DNA of 15,882 nt from an uncultured Actinomycetes bacterium (GCA_903930035.1 CAIYXG010000027.1:1-15882); one strand, 5' to 3'. Numbered from the stretch's first letter, positions 1 through 6,938 are shown. The notes: a model not told the origin generated them from the letters alone. Numbers and translations are program-made.

Positions 1-21
1 CACTGCAGCTCGGAGTTCTCG

Positions 22-1140
22 ATGACGAACGTGGGCCGTCGCTGGGAGGGTGTCGTCGACCGCGTCGCGGGCGGGGGCCGGACCACCGGGCGGCGGGTGC
101 TCCAGGTCACCGCCTCGACCGACCGGCGCGGGGCCGAGGTGTTCGCCCACCAGCTCGGCCAGCGGCTCGACGAGCGTGGCGTCGACGTCCGGACCGTCGC
201 CGTCGCAGACGCCGGCGGCACGCTGCCGTTCGACGTGCTGGGGCACGGCCGCGGCGACCCCCGGACGCTGCGGGCCCTGCGCCGGGCCGCCCGGGAGCGC
301 GACGTCGTGGTCGTCCACGGCTCGCTCGGGCTCTGGCCGAGCGCACTGGTCGGCGCGCTCGACCGCACGCCCTTCATCTACCGCAACATCGGTGACCCCA
401 AGTACTGGAGCACCGTGCCGTTCGGCTCGGTGCGCATCGGTGTGCCGCTGCGTCGGGCCGAGCAGGTCGTGGCGCTCTCCCCCGAGATCGCGCAGTGGCT
501 GACCACCAACTTCAAGGTGCCGGCGCAGCGGGTGACAGTGATCCCCAACGCCGTCGAGGTCGCCAACTTCCCGCCGCGCGACGCCACGGCACGCCACGAG
601 GTGCGGGCGTCGCTCGGCCTGGACGACGACACGTTCGTCCTGGGGTACCTGGGTGCCCTCTCCTCGGAGAAGCGCCCGAGGCTCGCCGTCGAGGCGGCCG
701 CCGCCCGCGACGGCGCCCACCTGCTCCTGGCGGGCGACGGACCGCTGCGCGACGAGCTCCAGGAGGCCGCCGACAGCCTGGCGCCGGGCCGCGTGCACCT
801 GCTGGGCACGGTCGAGCAGCCGGCGGCCGTCCTGTCGGCGGTCGACGCGCTCCTGCTCCCGAGCCGGACCGAAGGGATGCCGGCCAGCCTGCTCGAGGCC
901 GCGCTCGTGGGGGTCCCTGTCGTGGCCACCGACGTCGGCACCGTGCCCGACCTGCTCGAGGAGCTGGGCTGCGGGCAGGCCGTGCCGGTCAACGAGACCG
1001 CCGCGTTCGTCCGGGCGGTCCAGACCTTCGACCCGTCACAGTTCGACATGGCCGCCGCCCGCACCGCGGCCGAGCGCTACGACATCGGCAACGTGGTCGA
1101 CGAGTGGGTCCGGGTGCTCCGGGACGAGCCGGTCGACTGA
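22..1140 (+). CDS. GT4-type glycosyltransferase (GT-B fold)
   Basis: A 372-residue cytoplasmic or membrane-associated glycosyltransferase of the GT1/GT4 superfamily. It would transfer a sugar from a nucleotide-sugar donor to a glycan or lipid acceptor that cannot be predicted. The N-terminal Rossmann half opens with RVLQVTASTDRRGAEVF (residues 25-41), a common start for this family. The C-terminal donor-binding half has IPNAVE (174-179), GYLGALSSEKRP (208-219), LAGDGP (236-241) and the E-x7-E pair E284/E292 in TEGMPASLLEA. The linker and glycine-rich loops are intact. No signal peptide or transmembrane helix is visible. The ATG at 22 is preceded by GGAG at 12-15 with 6-base spacing, which supports this start, although the frame stays open to the window edge. 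The first 20 residues are poorly conserved in type, so a later start near residue 25 is possible. The gene converges on the DUF6457 gene with a 6-base gap. Confidence 0.88.
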   Translation: MTNVGRRWEGVVDRVAGGGRTTGRRVLQVTASTDRRGAEVFAHQLGQRLDERGVDVRTVAVADAGGTLPFDVLGHGRGDPRTLRALRRAARERDVVVVHGSLGLWPSALVGALDRTPFIYRNIGDPKYWSTVPFGSVRIGVPLRRAEQVVALSPEIAQWLTTNFKVPAQRVTVIPNAVEVANFPPRDATARHEVRASLGLDDDTFVLGYLGALSSEKRPRLAVEAAAARDGAHLLLAGDGPLRDELQEAADSLAPGRVHLLGTVEQPAAVLSAVDALLLPSRTEGMPASLLEAALVGVPVVATDVGTVPDLLEELGCGQAVPVNETAAFVRAVQTFDPSQFDMAAARTAAERYDIGNVVDEWVRVLRDEPVD

Positions 1141-1154
1141 CCCCCGTCAGTCGA
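1133..1154. terminator. Bidirectional hairpin holding both convergent stop codons
   Basis: TCGACTGAC (1133-1141) pairs perfectly with GTCAGTCGA (1146-1154) around a CCCC loop. The stem contains the TGA stop of the glycosyltransferase (1138-1140) and, on the other strand, the TGA of the DUF6457 gene (1149-1147). There is no T tract, which is normal for high-GC actinobacteria. It lies exactly where two convergent genes end, so a bidirectional terminator or mRNA 3'-end stabiliser is likely. Confidence 0.6.
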
Positions 1155-1371
1155 GCAGCGAGCGGGCCAGGTCGAGCGCGGCCTGCGGCGCCATGCCGGC
1201 GCGCCCGACCAGGAAGCAGGCGAGCGGGGCCGCCAGGCGCTCGGAGCTGTGCGCCGCCACCCCGGCCAGGTCCAGCAGCGCCGTCACGTCGTCGTCGGAC
1301 AGGTCCTGCTGCCCGGTCGCCGCGGCGAACCGGGTGACCCAGTCGCGACCGGTCAGTCCGGCGTCGCTCAC
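1147..1371 (-). CDS. DUF6457 domain protein
   Basis: A 74-residue soluble protein made almost wholly of a DUF6457-type helical domain. Recognisable stretches are DWVTRFAAATG (10-20), ALLDLAGVAAHSSERLAAPL (31-50) and CFLVGRAGM (52-60). Function is unknown. From memory, related domains often sit beside or are fused to molybdenum-cofactor guanylyltransferase (MobA) or other molybdopterin genes in actinobacteria. No such gene is present here. The GTG start at 1371 overlaps the TGA stop of the upstream metalloprotease in a GTGA junction (1371-1368), which implies translational coupling in a two-gene operon. The same frame stays open far upstream to 2268, but that is antisense-like shadow coding across the protease and carries no family signature. 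The gene ends inside the convergent hairpin at 1133-1154. Confidence 0.75.
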   Translation of the reverse strand: MSDAGLTGRDWVTRFAAATGQQDLSDDDVTALLDLAGVAAHSSERLAAPLACFLVGRAGMAPQAALDLARSLLD

Positions 1372-2543
1372 CCCACGCCCCCGACCGGAAGGAGCACCCG
1401 CTCGGTCGGACCCTGCACGGCCCGCAGCGACGGCATCCGCACCGACGGGAGCGGCAGCACGAACGAGTCGGCGGGTGCCAGGTCGACCGCGTAGCCCAGG
1501 TCGCCGAGCGCCGCGATGGTCAGCCGGCTCAGCGGGTCCTCGCCCGCGTCCTCGTAGCCCGTCATGAGCTCGCGGTCGAAGACGGACTCGCGCCAGTGGC
1601 TGTCGGTCGTCCCCGGCACACCGTTGTTCTCGACCGGTACGGCACCGGTGCCGCCCAGCTCCTGCCAGGCGCCCCGCGCCCGGGGGCCGACGAACGCGGA
1701 CGAGCCGGTGCCGGCGCCGGACTGGTTGTTGGACCAGCCGGAGAGCGTGCCGATGCCCAGCACGTGGCCCATCTCGTGGAGCACGACGTCCTCGAGGTCG
1801 CCGGAGTTCTCCAGGTTCACGATGTCGGCGACGTCGAACTGCATGGAGCCGGCCAGCGCCAGACCGTCGGAGGTGCGGTAGTAGCAGGGCCCGGCGGCGG
1901 CAAGCACCTTGCCGGGACCGTCGATCGCCGTCACCGAGGCCGTGATGAGGACGTCGTCGATGGTGCCGGAGAAGGCGGCGGCGTCGTCGCCGCAGCCGGC
2001 CGCGGCGTAGTTGAGCGGCAGGTCGGGGAGGCCGGCGTGGATCACCTCGGACCAGCGTGCCGCCGCCGCGTTGAACGCGGCGGTCCGGGTCGGGGTGAAC
2101 GAGCCCACCAGCAGCAGCGTGATGTTGAAGGGCTCGGCCGCCGCGGCACCGGCGACCACGTCGACCGTGCGCGTCACTGCCGGTGAGGCGCCGTCGCCGA
2201 CCCGCAGGCCCACGGTGGTGGTGCCGGGGGTCCGGAACTCGGCCGTGCGCACCGTCTCGCTGGTGCACGACACGATGGTCTGGTCGTACGTCCCGTCACC
2301 GTCGAGGTCGAGCTCGCAGACCATGTCGAGGCCCGACGGGGCGCTGATGGTCCAGCTGAGCGCAGCGGTCACCGGGGCGGGGCCGCCCGAGCCGGCCGCC
2401 GTGAAGCTGGAGATGACCGGTGACGACGGGTCGACCGGCACCGAGGTCGTGGTGGTGGTGACGCCGCCCGGGCCGGCCGGGGCGGTGCACGCGACCGCCA
2501 GCGCCGTCAACGCGACCAGTCCTGCTCCCCACCACTTCCGCAC
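1368..2543 (-). CDS. Secreted lipoprotein zinc metalloprotease, leishmanolysin (M8)-like
   Basis: A 391-residue exported zinc endopeptidase. The GTG at 2543 is chosen because a strong GGAGG (plus-strand 2550-2554) sits 6 bases upstream. Starting there gives a compact signal peptide, VRKWW then a hydrophobic run, ending in a lipobox LAVAC with lipidated Cys19. An in-frame ATG at 2606 would bury this signal. A Thr-rich linker (29-33) follows, then a PKD/Ig-like domain (about 43-130) with a DLDGDGTYD calcium-loop-like motif (79-87). The catalytic domain is about 137-365. It has HEMGHVLGIG (H256, E257, H260), a distal SHW (H316) as candidate third zinc ligand, and the Met-turn ELMTGY (325-330). 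This HExxH...H...MTG spacing fits M8 leishmanolysin-like metzincins. It is probably anchored to the outer face of the membrane and degrades extracellular protein. A 154-base gap separates it from the upstream operon, with only a weak TTGCAG/TACCAA promoter-like pair around 2649-2620. Confidence 0.85.
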   Translation of the reverse strand: MRKWWGAGLVALTALAVACTAPAGPGGVTTTTTSVPVDPSSPVISSFTAAGSGGPAPVTAALSWTISAPSGLDMVCELDLDGDGTYDQTIVSCTSETVRTAEFRTPGTTTVGLRVGDGASPAVTRTVDVVAGAAAAEPFNITLLLVGSFTPTRTAAFNAAAARWSEVIHAGLPDLPLNYAAAGCGDDAAAFSGTIDDVLITASVTAIDGPGKVLAAAGPCYYRTSDGLALAGSMQFDVADIVNLENSGDLEDVVLHEMGHVLGIGTLSGWSNNQSGAGTGSSAFVGPRARGAWQELGGTGAVPVENNGVPGTTDSHWRESVFDRELMTGYEDAGEDPLSRLTIAALGDLGYAVDLAPADSFVLPLPSVRMPSLRAVQGPTERVLLPVGGVG

Positions 2544-2674
2544 GTGCCACCTCCGGGCCGGGCCGCTCCCACCGCTGCGCGCAGCTCCGGAGGACGGCCC
2601 CGACAAGTTCTCGACCCCCTTGGTACCGCGGCACGGGCCGAACCTGCAATGAGTGGTCCCGCCCAGACCCGGCG

Positions 2675-2691
2675 GGCCCCCGGCGGGGACC
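2675..2691 (-). terminator. Possible terminator after the CYP51 operon
   Basis: On the minus-strand transcript, GGTCCCC and GGGGGCC can form a 7-pair stem (one G-U pair) with a GCC loop, starting 7 bases after the stop codon of the last operon gene. There is no U tract. GC-rich sequence forms such stems readily, so confidence is limited. Confidence 0.35.
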
Positions 2692-2697
2692 CCCTGC

Positions 2698-3942
2698 CTA
2701 CTGCAGGACGAAGTCGGCCCCGGTGCTGAACCGGGTCAGGGTGACCTCGGGCAGCTCCGGCGCCGGCCCGGTCCCCTGCGTGACCTCCCACCGGACCACG
2801 GTCGCGTCGCCGTCCGGGCCACCCTCGTCGGGCTCCAGGCGACGCACCACCGCCGAGGGGTCCACCGCCTGGGCGGCGGCGACGAGCGGGAGGTCGCTGC
2901 CGCCGGCCAGGAGTCCCGCCCACGAGTCCAGACCGTCCTCGTGCAGGGCGGGGCAGTCGAGCAGGTCCACCTGCACGGCGTCGGGGGTGCGGCGGGTCCG
3001 CACCTCGACGTAGCCGCCGGGCGCCAGGCCGGGGTGCAGGTGCAGCACACGGGCCACGCCGTCGAGGTTGCGCGGGGCGTCGAGCAGCGTCGCCAGCCGT
3101 CCCGCCACGACGCCGGCCACCCCGGCGAACTGCCGCACCCCCACGTCGACCGCGGCGCTGTGCCCGTGGCGGTCCTCGACCGCGGCCAGGAACGACATCG
3201 CCAGCAGCTGGCCCTGGAGCGCCACCTCGGCGGCCAGGGTGCAGAGCGTCGAGTGGCTGAACGACTCGAGCCGGAGGTCGGGGTCGAGCGGGCCGGCGTA
3301 GTCGTCACGGCCGCCGCCCGCGGCGGTGCCGCGGACGGGGAGGACGGCCGCGGCCGCCTGCGACCCGGCGATCCGGCGGGTGACGTCGGGGTCCGGGCGG
3401 GGCGGGACCGACCGGTCGATCTCCAGCGTCCAGTGGCAGTGGGGATGGCGGTCGGCCGGGACGCGCGGCGGGCGGTGGACCGGCCGGACCCGGGCGCCCG
3501 GGTGGGTCGCCAGCGCCGTGGCGTCGAACGTCGGGTCCTCGATGTGGTGGCACATCGCCGTGACAAAGTCGTCGCCCATCGGCTCGACGTCCATGAGGGC
3601 GCCGCAGTGCGCCAGCTGGAACTCGCCGCGGTCGGCGTCGTGGACGGTGTAGCGGAAGTCCATGAACTGCGGCGGCGCACCGATGTCGAGCTGCATGCCC
3701 TTGAAGACGGTGGTGACATCGTCGCCCTCGAACCCCAGCGCCCGCTGCATCCGGCGGGTGTAGACGGGACTGGCGCCCATCCACTCGTCGATCGCGACGG
3801 CGGCCATCCCGTCGCGGCCGTACGGGCCGATCAGGTGCGGCATCCCGGCGCGGTCGATGAGGTGCCCGGCCAGCAGGTACTCGCGCACCAGCGCCGCCAG
3901 GTCGTCGCGGGTCCAGCCGTCGAACGGCTGGTGGTCGCTCAC
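2698..3942 (-). CDS. Unrecognised 414-residue His/Cys-rich protein of the CYP51 operon
   Basis: I do not recognise a named family with certainty. The soluble 414-residue product has no signal peptide or membrane helix. The N-terminal half looks enzyme-like and is rich in His, Cys and acidic residues. It has AHCGALMDVEPM (111-122), MCHHIEDPTFDATA (130-143), RPVHRPPRVPADRHPHCHW (153-171) and a His/Cys pair H230/C234. These could ligate a metal or form a hydrolase-like centre. The C-terminal half (about 265-414) is Ala/Leu-rich and less marked. A distant link to L-2-amino-thiazoline-4-carboxylate hydrolase-like proteins crossed my mind but cannot be supported by eye. The GTG start (3942) overlaps the stop of the NTF2-like gene in a GTGA junction (3942-3939). 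That strongly implies co-translation as the last gene of the CYP51 operon and suggests a role in the same lipid or sterol pathway. The open frame extends upstream to 4116, but that part is antisense to nothing recognisable and overlaps the NTF2 gene. Confidence 0.85.
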   Translation of the reverse strand: MSDHQPFDGWTRDDLAALVREYLLAGHLIDRAGMPHLIGPYGRDGMAAVAIDEWMGASPVYTRRMQRALGFEGDDVTTVFKGMQLDIGAPPQFMDFRYTVHDADRGEFQLAHCGALMDVEPMGDDFVTAMCHHIEDPTFDATALATHPGARVRPVHRPPRVPADRHPHCHWTLEIDRSVPPRPDPDVTRRIAGSQAAAAVLPVRGTAAGGGRDDYAGPLDPDLRLESFSHSTLCTLAAEVALQGQLLAMSFLAAVEDRHGHSAAVDVGVRQFAGVAGVVAGRLATLLDAPRNLDGVARVLHLHPGLAPGGYVEVRTRRTPDAVQVDLLDCPALHEDGLDSWAGLLAGGSDLPLVAAAQAVDPSAVVRRLEPDEGGPDGDATVVRWEVTQGTGPAPELPEVTLTRFSTGADFVLQ

Positions 3943-4493
3943 CGGTCCCAGATCCCCACCGGCGCGCCGAACACCGGGTAGTAGCCCGGCAGCGGCCCGC
4001 GCATGGAGCGCTCCATCCGTGCCGTCATGCCCTCGGACAGCTTGCCGTCGGTCATCATCTCCAGGAACAGCGCCCCGGCGTTGCCGAAGTCGAAGAAGTC
4101 GCGCTGCCAGTCCCACTGGAAGTTGCCGGCGTACCGGAACCAGCTGCCGCCGATGCCGGCCACCTCGTAGGGCGTGCCGTCGGCCCGGTGGTCGTCGGCC
4201 ACCTGCTTCCAGAGCCCCATGACGTAGCCCTTGCGGTCGTCGATCAGGACCTCCTGGTACGGGTAGGTCCAGCCGTCCAGGCCGCCCATCTCGGCGCCCA
4301 GCGCCAGGTCACGGATCTCGTCGCGCCCCACCGCCATGAAGTCGGTGTGGGGGCCGTAGTTCCAGCCGTAGGTGGCGTCCTGGGTGTACATCTCGGCCAG
4401 CGGGCGCCAGTCGCCGAGGGCCTCGCACTCCTTGTTCGTGGTGAGCCACCGCGCCACCATCTCCTCGAGCTCGGCCCGTGGGTACTCCGCCAT
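3939..4493 (-). CDS. NTF2/SnoaL-like protein
   Basis: A 184-residue protein of the nuclear-transport-factor-2-like superfamily, the alpha+beta cone fold shared by ketosteroid isomerase, limonene epoxide hydrolase and SnoaL. Visible features are the N-terminal helix with MVARWLTTNKECEALGDW (12-29), the YTQDATYGWNYGP strand (35-47), GRDEIRDLA (54-62), and beta strands rich in Trp/Tyr such as GGSWFRYAGNFQWDW (111-125). It may isomerise, hydrate or simply bind a hydrophobic ligand made or used by the adjacent P450. A dedicated catalytic residue cannot be assigned by eye. ATG 4493 is preceded by GGGGACAGG on the minus strand and follows the ferredoxin by 35 bases. From memory, M. tuberculosis also has NTF2-like or small unknown genes (Rv0760c, Rv0762c) beside cyp51, so the association is probably conserved. 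The end overlaps the next gene by 4 bases. Confidence 0.8.
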   Translation of the reverse strand: MAEYPRAELEEMVARWLTTNKECEALGDWRPLAEMYTQDATYGWNYGPHTDFMAVGRDEIRDLALGAEMGGLDGWTYPYQEVLIDDRKGYVMGLWKQVADDHRADGTPYEVAGIGGSWFRYAGNFQWDWQRDFFDFGNAGALFLEMMTDGKLSEGMTARMERSMRGPLPGYYPVFGAPVGIWDR

Positions 4494-4528
4494 CCTGTCC
4501 CCCTGTGTGGTTGCCGGCCGGGGCCGGG

Positions 4529-4729
4529 TCAGTCGTCGACGATCTTCAGTGCGTGCGTCGGGCAGTACTTCACCGCCAGCTCGACCGCGGACCGCTCGGC
4601 GGCGTCCGGCTCGGCCCGCAGGATGCGCACCTTGTGGTCCGTGCCGACCTCGAACACCCCCGGCGCCTCGGCCTCGCAGACCTCGTGCCCCTGGCACAGG
4701 ACCTCGTCCACCACGACGCGCCAGCCCAT
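4529..4729 (-). CDS. Small P450-associated ferredoxin with CxxHxxC cluster motif
   Basis: A 66-residue single-cluster ferredoxin, the likely electron donor to the adjacent CYP51. Only three cysteines are available as cluster ligands: C12 and C18 in CQGHEVC and C56 in KYCPTHAL. The second classical position is H15. This CX2HX2C...CP pattern is typical of actinobacterial [3Fe-4S] or His-ligated [4Fe-4S] ferredoxins encoded next to P450s; M. tuberculosis Rv0763c is the family example next to cyp51. The N-terminus WRVVVDEVLCQGHEVC and the acidic patch EAEAPGVFEV fit that group. ATG 4729 overlaps the P450 stop by one base (TGATG), so translation is coupled and a near 1:1 supply of redox partner is expected. 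No ferredoxin reductase is encoded nearby, so a general reductase from elsewhere must reduce it. Confidence 0.92.
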   Translation of the reverse strand: MGWRVVVDEVLCQGHEVCEAEAPGVFEVGTDHKVRILRAEPDAAERSAVELAVKYCPTHALKIVDD

Positions 4730-6096
4730 CAGCGGGACCTCCGTCGGTAGACCACCTCGCACGGCTGGGCGAGCTGCACGACCATCTTGGAGTGGTCGTT
4801 GCGGTACGACCCGGGCGGCTGGGCCAGCTCGAACTCCCAGTCCCGCAGGAGCACCAGGAAGATGGCCTTGAGCTGCATCATGGCGAACGCCGCCCCCACG
4901 CACCGGTGGCGTCCGGCGCCGAACGGGATCCAGTTCCACGGGTTCGCCACGTCCTCGGCCCGGGGCTCGAGGTAGCGCTCGGGCACGAACTCGTCGGCGT
5001 CCGGGAACGCCTCGGGCAGCCGGTTGGACACCGCAGGCGACGCCCCCACCAGCTGTCCCGCCGAGATGACGACGCCCTCGACCTCCAGGTCGGTCGTGGC
5101 CAGCCGGAGCAGCAGGATGAGCGGCGGGTGCAGCCGCAGGGCCTCCTTGAGCGACGACTCCAGCAGCTCGATCTCGCGCAGCGCCTGGTAGCTGACGGTC
5201 CCGGTCCCGGCGGTCCCGCCCTCGGCGAACAGACCGTCGACCTCTGCGGTCACCGCGGCCAGCGTGGCCGGGTGGCGGAGCAGCTCGATCAGCGTCCACG
5301 CGGCGGTGCCCGACGTGGTGTGGTGGCCGGCGAACATCATCGAGATGAACATGCCGGTGACCTCGTCCGCGGTGAACCGGGGCGAGCCGTCCTCGTTGCG
5401 GATCGACATCAGGACGTCGAGCAGGTCCTTGTCGGTCCCGGCCGGGAGGTCGTCGCCGTCCTGCGCGCGGCGGTCCATGATCTCCTGCACGAGCTCCACC
5501 AGCGCGACGCGGGCCGCGTCGCGGCGGCGGAAGCTCTCGATGTCGGCGTACGGGTCCACGAACGCGATGGCGTCCGTCCCCTGCTCCAGGTCGTGGTAGT
5601 GCCGGGCGAACCGGCCGTCGAGCTCCTCCCGGAACCGCTGGCCGATCAGGCAGGCCGACGAGGTGTAGATCGTGAGCTCGGCGAACCACTCCAGGAGGTC
5701 GATGGTCCCCTCGTCGTCCCAGCCCGCCACCATGCGCTCGACCTCGCCGGCGATGGTCTCGGCGTGGCCCCGCATGAACTTGTCGCGGAGCGCCTGGTTG
5801 TGGAGCATCTCGCGGCGCCGCTCCGGCGGCGCGTCGAACACGACGCCCTCGCCGAAGATCGGGGTCATGAACGGGTAGGCGGCGGCCTGGTCCAGGTCCT
5901 CCTCCTCGGCCCGGAAGAAGAACTCGTTGGCCTCGGCGCCCGTGAGCAGCACGACCTCGCGGTCGGCCAGCTGGAACATGCCCACGTCGCCACACTCGGC
6001 GCGCACGCGGGACATGAGCCCGATGGGGTCGTGACGGAGCTCCTCGAGGTGGCCGGTGGCGTCGTCACCGCCCGACACGCGCGGCGGCCGGTGCAT
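4729..6096 (-). CDS. cyp51: Cytochrome P450 CYP51 (sterol 14-alpha-demethylase family)
   Basis: A 455-residue soluble P450 that resembles M. tuberculosis CYP51 (451 residues) over its whole length. Shared signatures include PRVSGG near the N-terminus (5-10), HLEELRHDPIGLM (16-28), and AYPFMTPIFGEGVVFDAPPE (73-92, the B'-helix/BC-loop hallmark of CYP51). Others are the I-helix FAGHHTTSG (255-263), the ExxR helix E318/R321 in KEALR, the haem loop PFGAGRHRCVG with axial Cys399, and the C-terminal RNDHSKMVVQLAQP (432-445). In sterol-making organisms the family removes the 14-alpha-methyl group in three oxygen-dependent steps. In mycobacteria the true substrate is unknown, and no squalene or oxidosqualene cyclase is visible here. 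F76 matches the Phe that in M. tuberculosis and plant enzymes is linked to C4-monomethyl sterol preference. The start ATG and the SDR stop share one base (TGATG), as do its own stop and the ferredoxin start. Confidence 0.95.
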   Translation of the reverse strand: MHRPPRVSGGDDATGHLEELRHDPIGLMSRVRAECGDVGMFQLADREVVLLTGAEANEFFFRAEEEDLDQAAAYPFMTPIFGEGVVFDAPPERRREMLHNQALRDKFMRGHAETIAGEVERMVAGWDDEGTIDLLEWFAELTIYTSSACLIGQRFREELDGRFARHYHDLEQGTDAIAFVDPYADIESFRRRDAARVALVELVQEIMDRRAQDGDDLPAGTDKDLLDVLMSIRNEDGSPRFTADEVTGMFISMMFAGHHTTSGTAAWTLIELLRHPATLAAVTAEVDGLFAEGGTAGTGTVSYQALREIELLESSLKEALRLHPPLILLLRLATTDLEVEGVVISAGQLVGASPAVSNRLPEAFPDADEFVPERYLEPRAEDVANPWNWIPFGAGRHRCVGAAFAMMQLKAIFLVLLRDWEFELAQPPGSYRNDHSKMVVQLAQPCEVVYRRRSR

Positions 6097-6887
6097 CAGG
6101 CGTCCTCGGCCGGCCGGCGCACCGGCGGCTCGGGCTGGGCCTCCACGATGGTGAGGCTGGCACCGCGGGGCAGGCCGACCATGGTGACGACGCCCGTGGC
6201 GACCGCCTCCGGCTGCATGACCCCGTCGTGGCGCATGAACCCGAACCGGCGCCACTCGTCGATGACCGCCACGATGTCCCCGGCGTCCCAGTCGCTCCCC
6301 TGCTCGGACGAGGTGGGGCCCGGCCGGACGACGCCCACCCGCACGCCGGTGCCCTCGAGCTCCATCCGGAGTGCGTCGGCCATCCCCTCGAGACCGCCCT
6401 TGGCCGCCACGTACCCGGCCATGCGGGGGCGGGGCCGGACGGCCACCTCGGAGGTCACCAGCACCACGTCGCCGCGGGACCGCGCCACCATGCCCGGGAC
6501 GACCGCCCGCACCAGGGCCTGCGGACCGCCCAGGTTCACGGCCAGCTGTGCGGCGAAGGTCTCGGGGGTGGCGTCGACCACCGTCACCGGCCGCACGTCG
6601 CCGGCGTTGCTCACCAGCACCTCGATCTCGCCGAGCGCGGCGGTGGCGGCGGCCACGAACTGCTCGACGGAGTCCGGGTCGGTCACGTCGAGCGGCAGTG
6701 CCACGGCCTCGCCGCCGGCGTCGCGGACGGCGGCGGCGACCTCCTCGCAACGGTCCACGCGGCGCGCCCCGAGGGCGACGGGGTGGCCCGCGGCGGCCAG
6801 GGCCACCGCAATGGCCCGCCCGATGCCGGTCCCGGCGCCCGTCACCACGGCAGGGCGACGATCAGGATGGGGTGCGAACCGTGCCAT
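6096..6887 (-). CDS. Short-chain dehydrogenase/reductase, first gene of the CYP51 operon
   Basis: A 263-residue classical SDR oxidoreductase. It has the nucleotide-binding TGAGTGIG (16-23), ARR after beta-2 (41-43; the basic residues suggest NADP(H) preference), LDVTD (66-70), NAG (94-96), catalytic Ser146 in VTSEVAV, and Y159-x3-K163 in YVAAK. It probably oxidises or reduces a hydroxyl/keto group on the P450 substrate or product, for example a sterol 3-position, but this is inferred from position only. M. tuberculosis Rv0765c is an SDR in the same place and orientation. The Pro-rich C-terminus (QPEPPVRRPAEDA) is likely flexible. No ribosome-binding site precedes ATG 6887. Instead a TACGTT -10-like box lies 7 bases upstream, so the operon mRNA probably begins at the A of the start codon (leaderless). 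Confidence 0.9.
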   Translation of the reverse strand: MARFAPHPDRRPAVVTGAGTGIGRAIAVALAAAGHPVALGARRVDRCEEVAAAVRDAGGEAVALPLDVTDPDSVEQFVAAATAALGEIEVLVSNAGDVRPVTVVDATPETFAAQLAVNLGGPQALVRAVVPGMVARSRGDVVLVTSEVAVRPRPRMAGYVAAKGGLEGMADALRMELEGTGVRVGVVRPGPTSSEQGSDWDAGDIVAVIDEWRRFGFMRHDGVMQPEAVATGVVTMVGLPRGASLTIVEAQPEPPVRRPAEDA

Positions 6888-6894
6888 CGCCGAG

Positions 6895-6900
6895 AACGTA
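6895..6900 (-). promoter_or_regulatory. -10 box of leaderless CYP51-operon promoter
   Basis: On the minus strand, TACGTT is followed by exactly 7 bases and then ATG (6887). Actinobacterial -10 elements of form TANNNT place the transcription start about 7 bases downstream, so the mRNA should start at the initiation codon. No clear -35 is visible. The SDR gene lacks a Shine-Dalgarno sequence, which agrees. Confidence 0.55.
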
Positions 6901-6938
6901 GCCGTCCACGGTCCGGGCCGCACCTGCCTGCCGCCCCG

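Noticed and set aside
2440..2462. GGT/GTG-rich run in the metalloprotease gene as a microsatellite.
   Set aside because: It encodes the Thr-rich linker after the lipidated Cys and is short and imperfect; ordinary linker coding.
2544..2606. ATG at 2606 as start of the metalloprotease.
   Set aside because: It would place 21 Gly/Ser/Arg-rich residues before the signal peptide; the GTG at 2543 has a strong GGAGG at 6-base spacing.
2653..3981. A 442-codon plus-strand open frame opposite the 414-residue unknown gene.
   Set aside because: The minus-strand frame has a GTGA-coupled start and a protein-like composition with ordered motifs; the plus frame reads as an Arg/Val/His/Asp-rich shadow.
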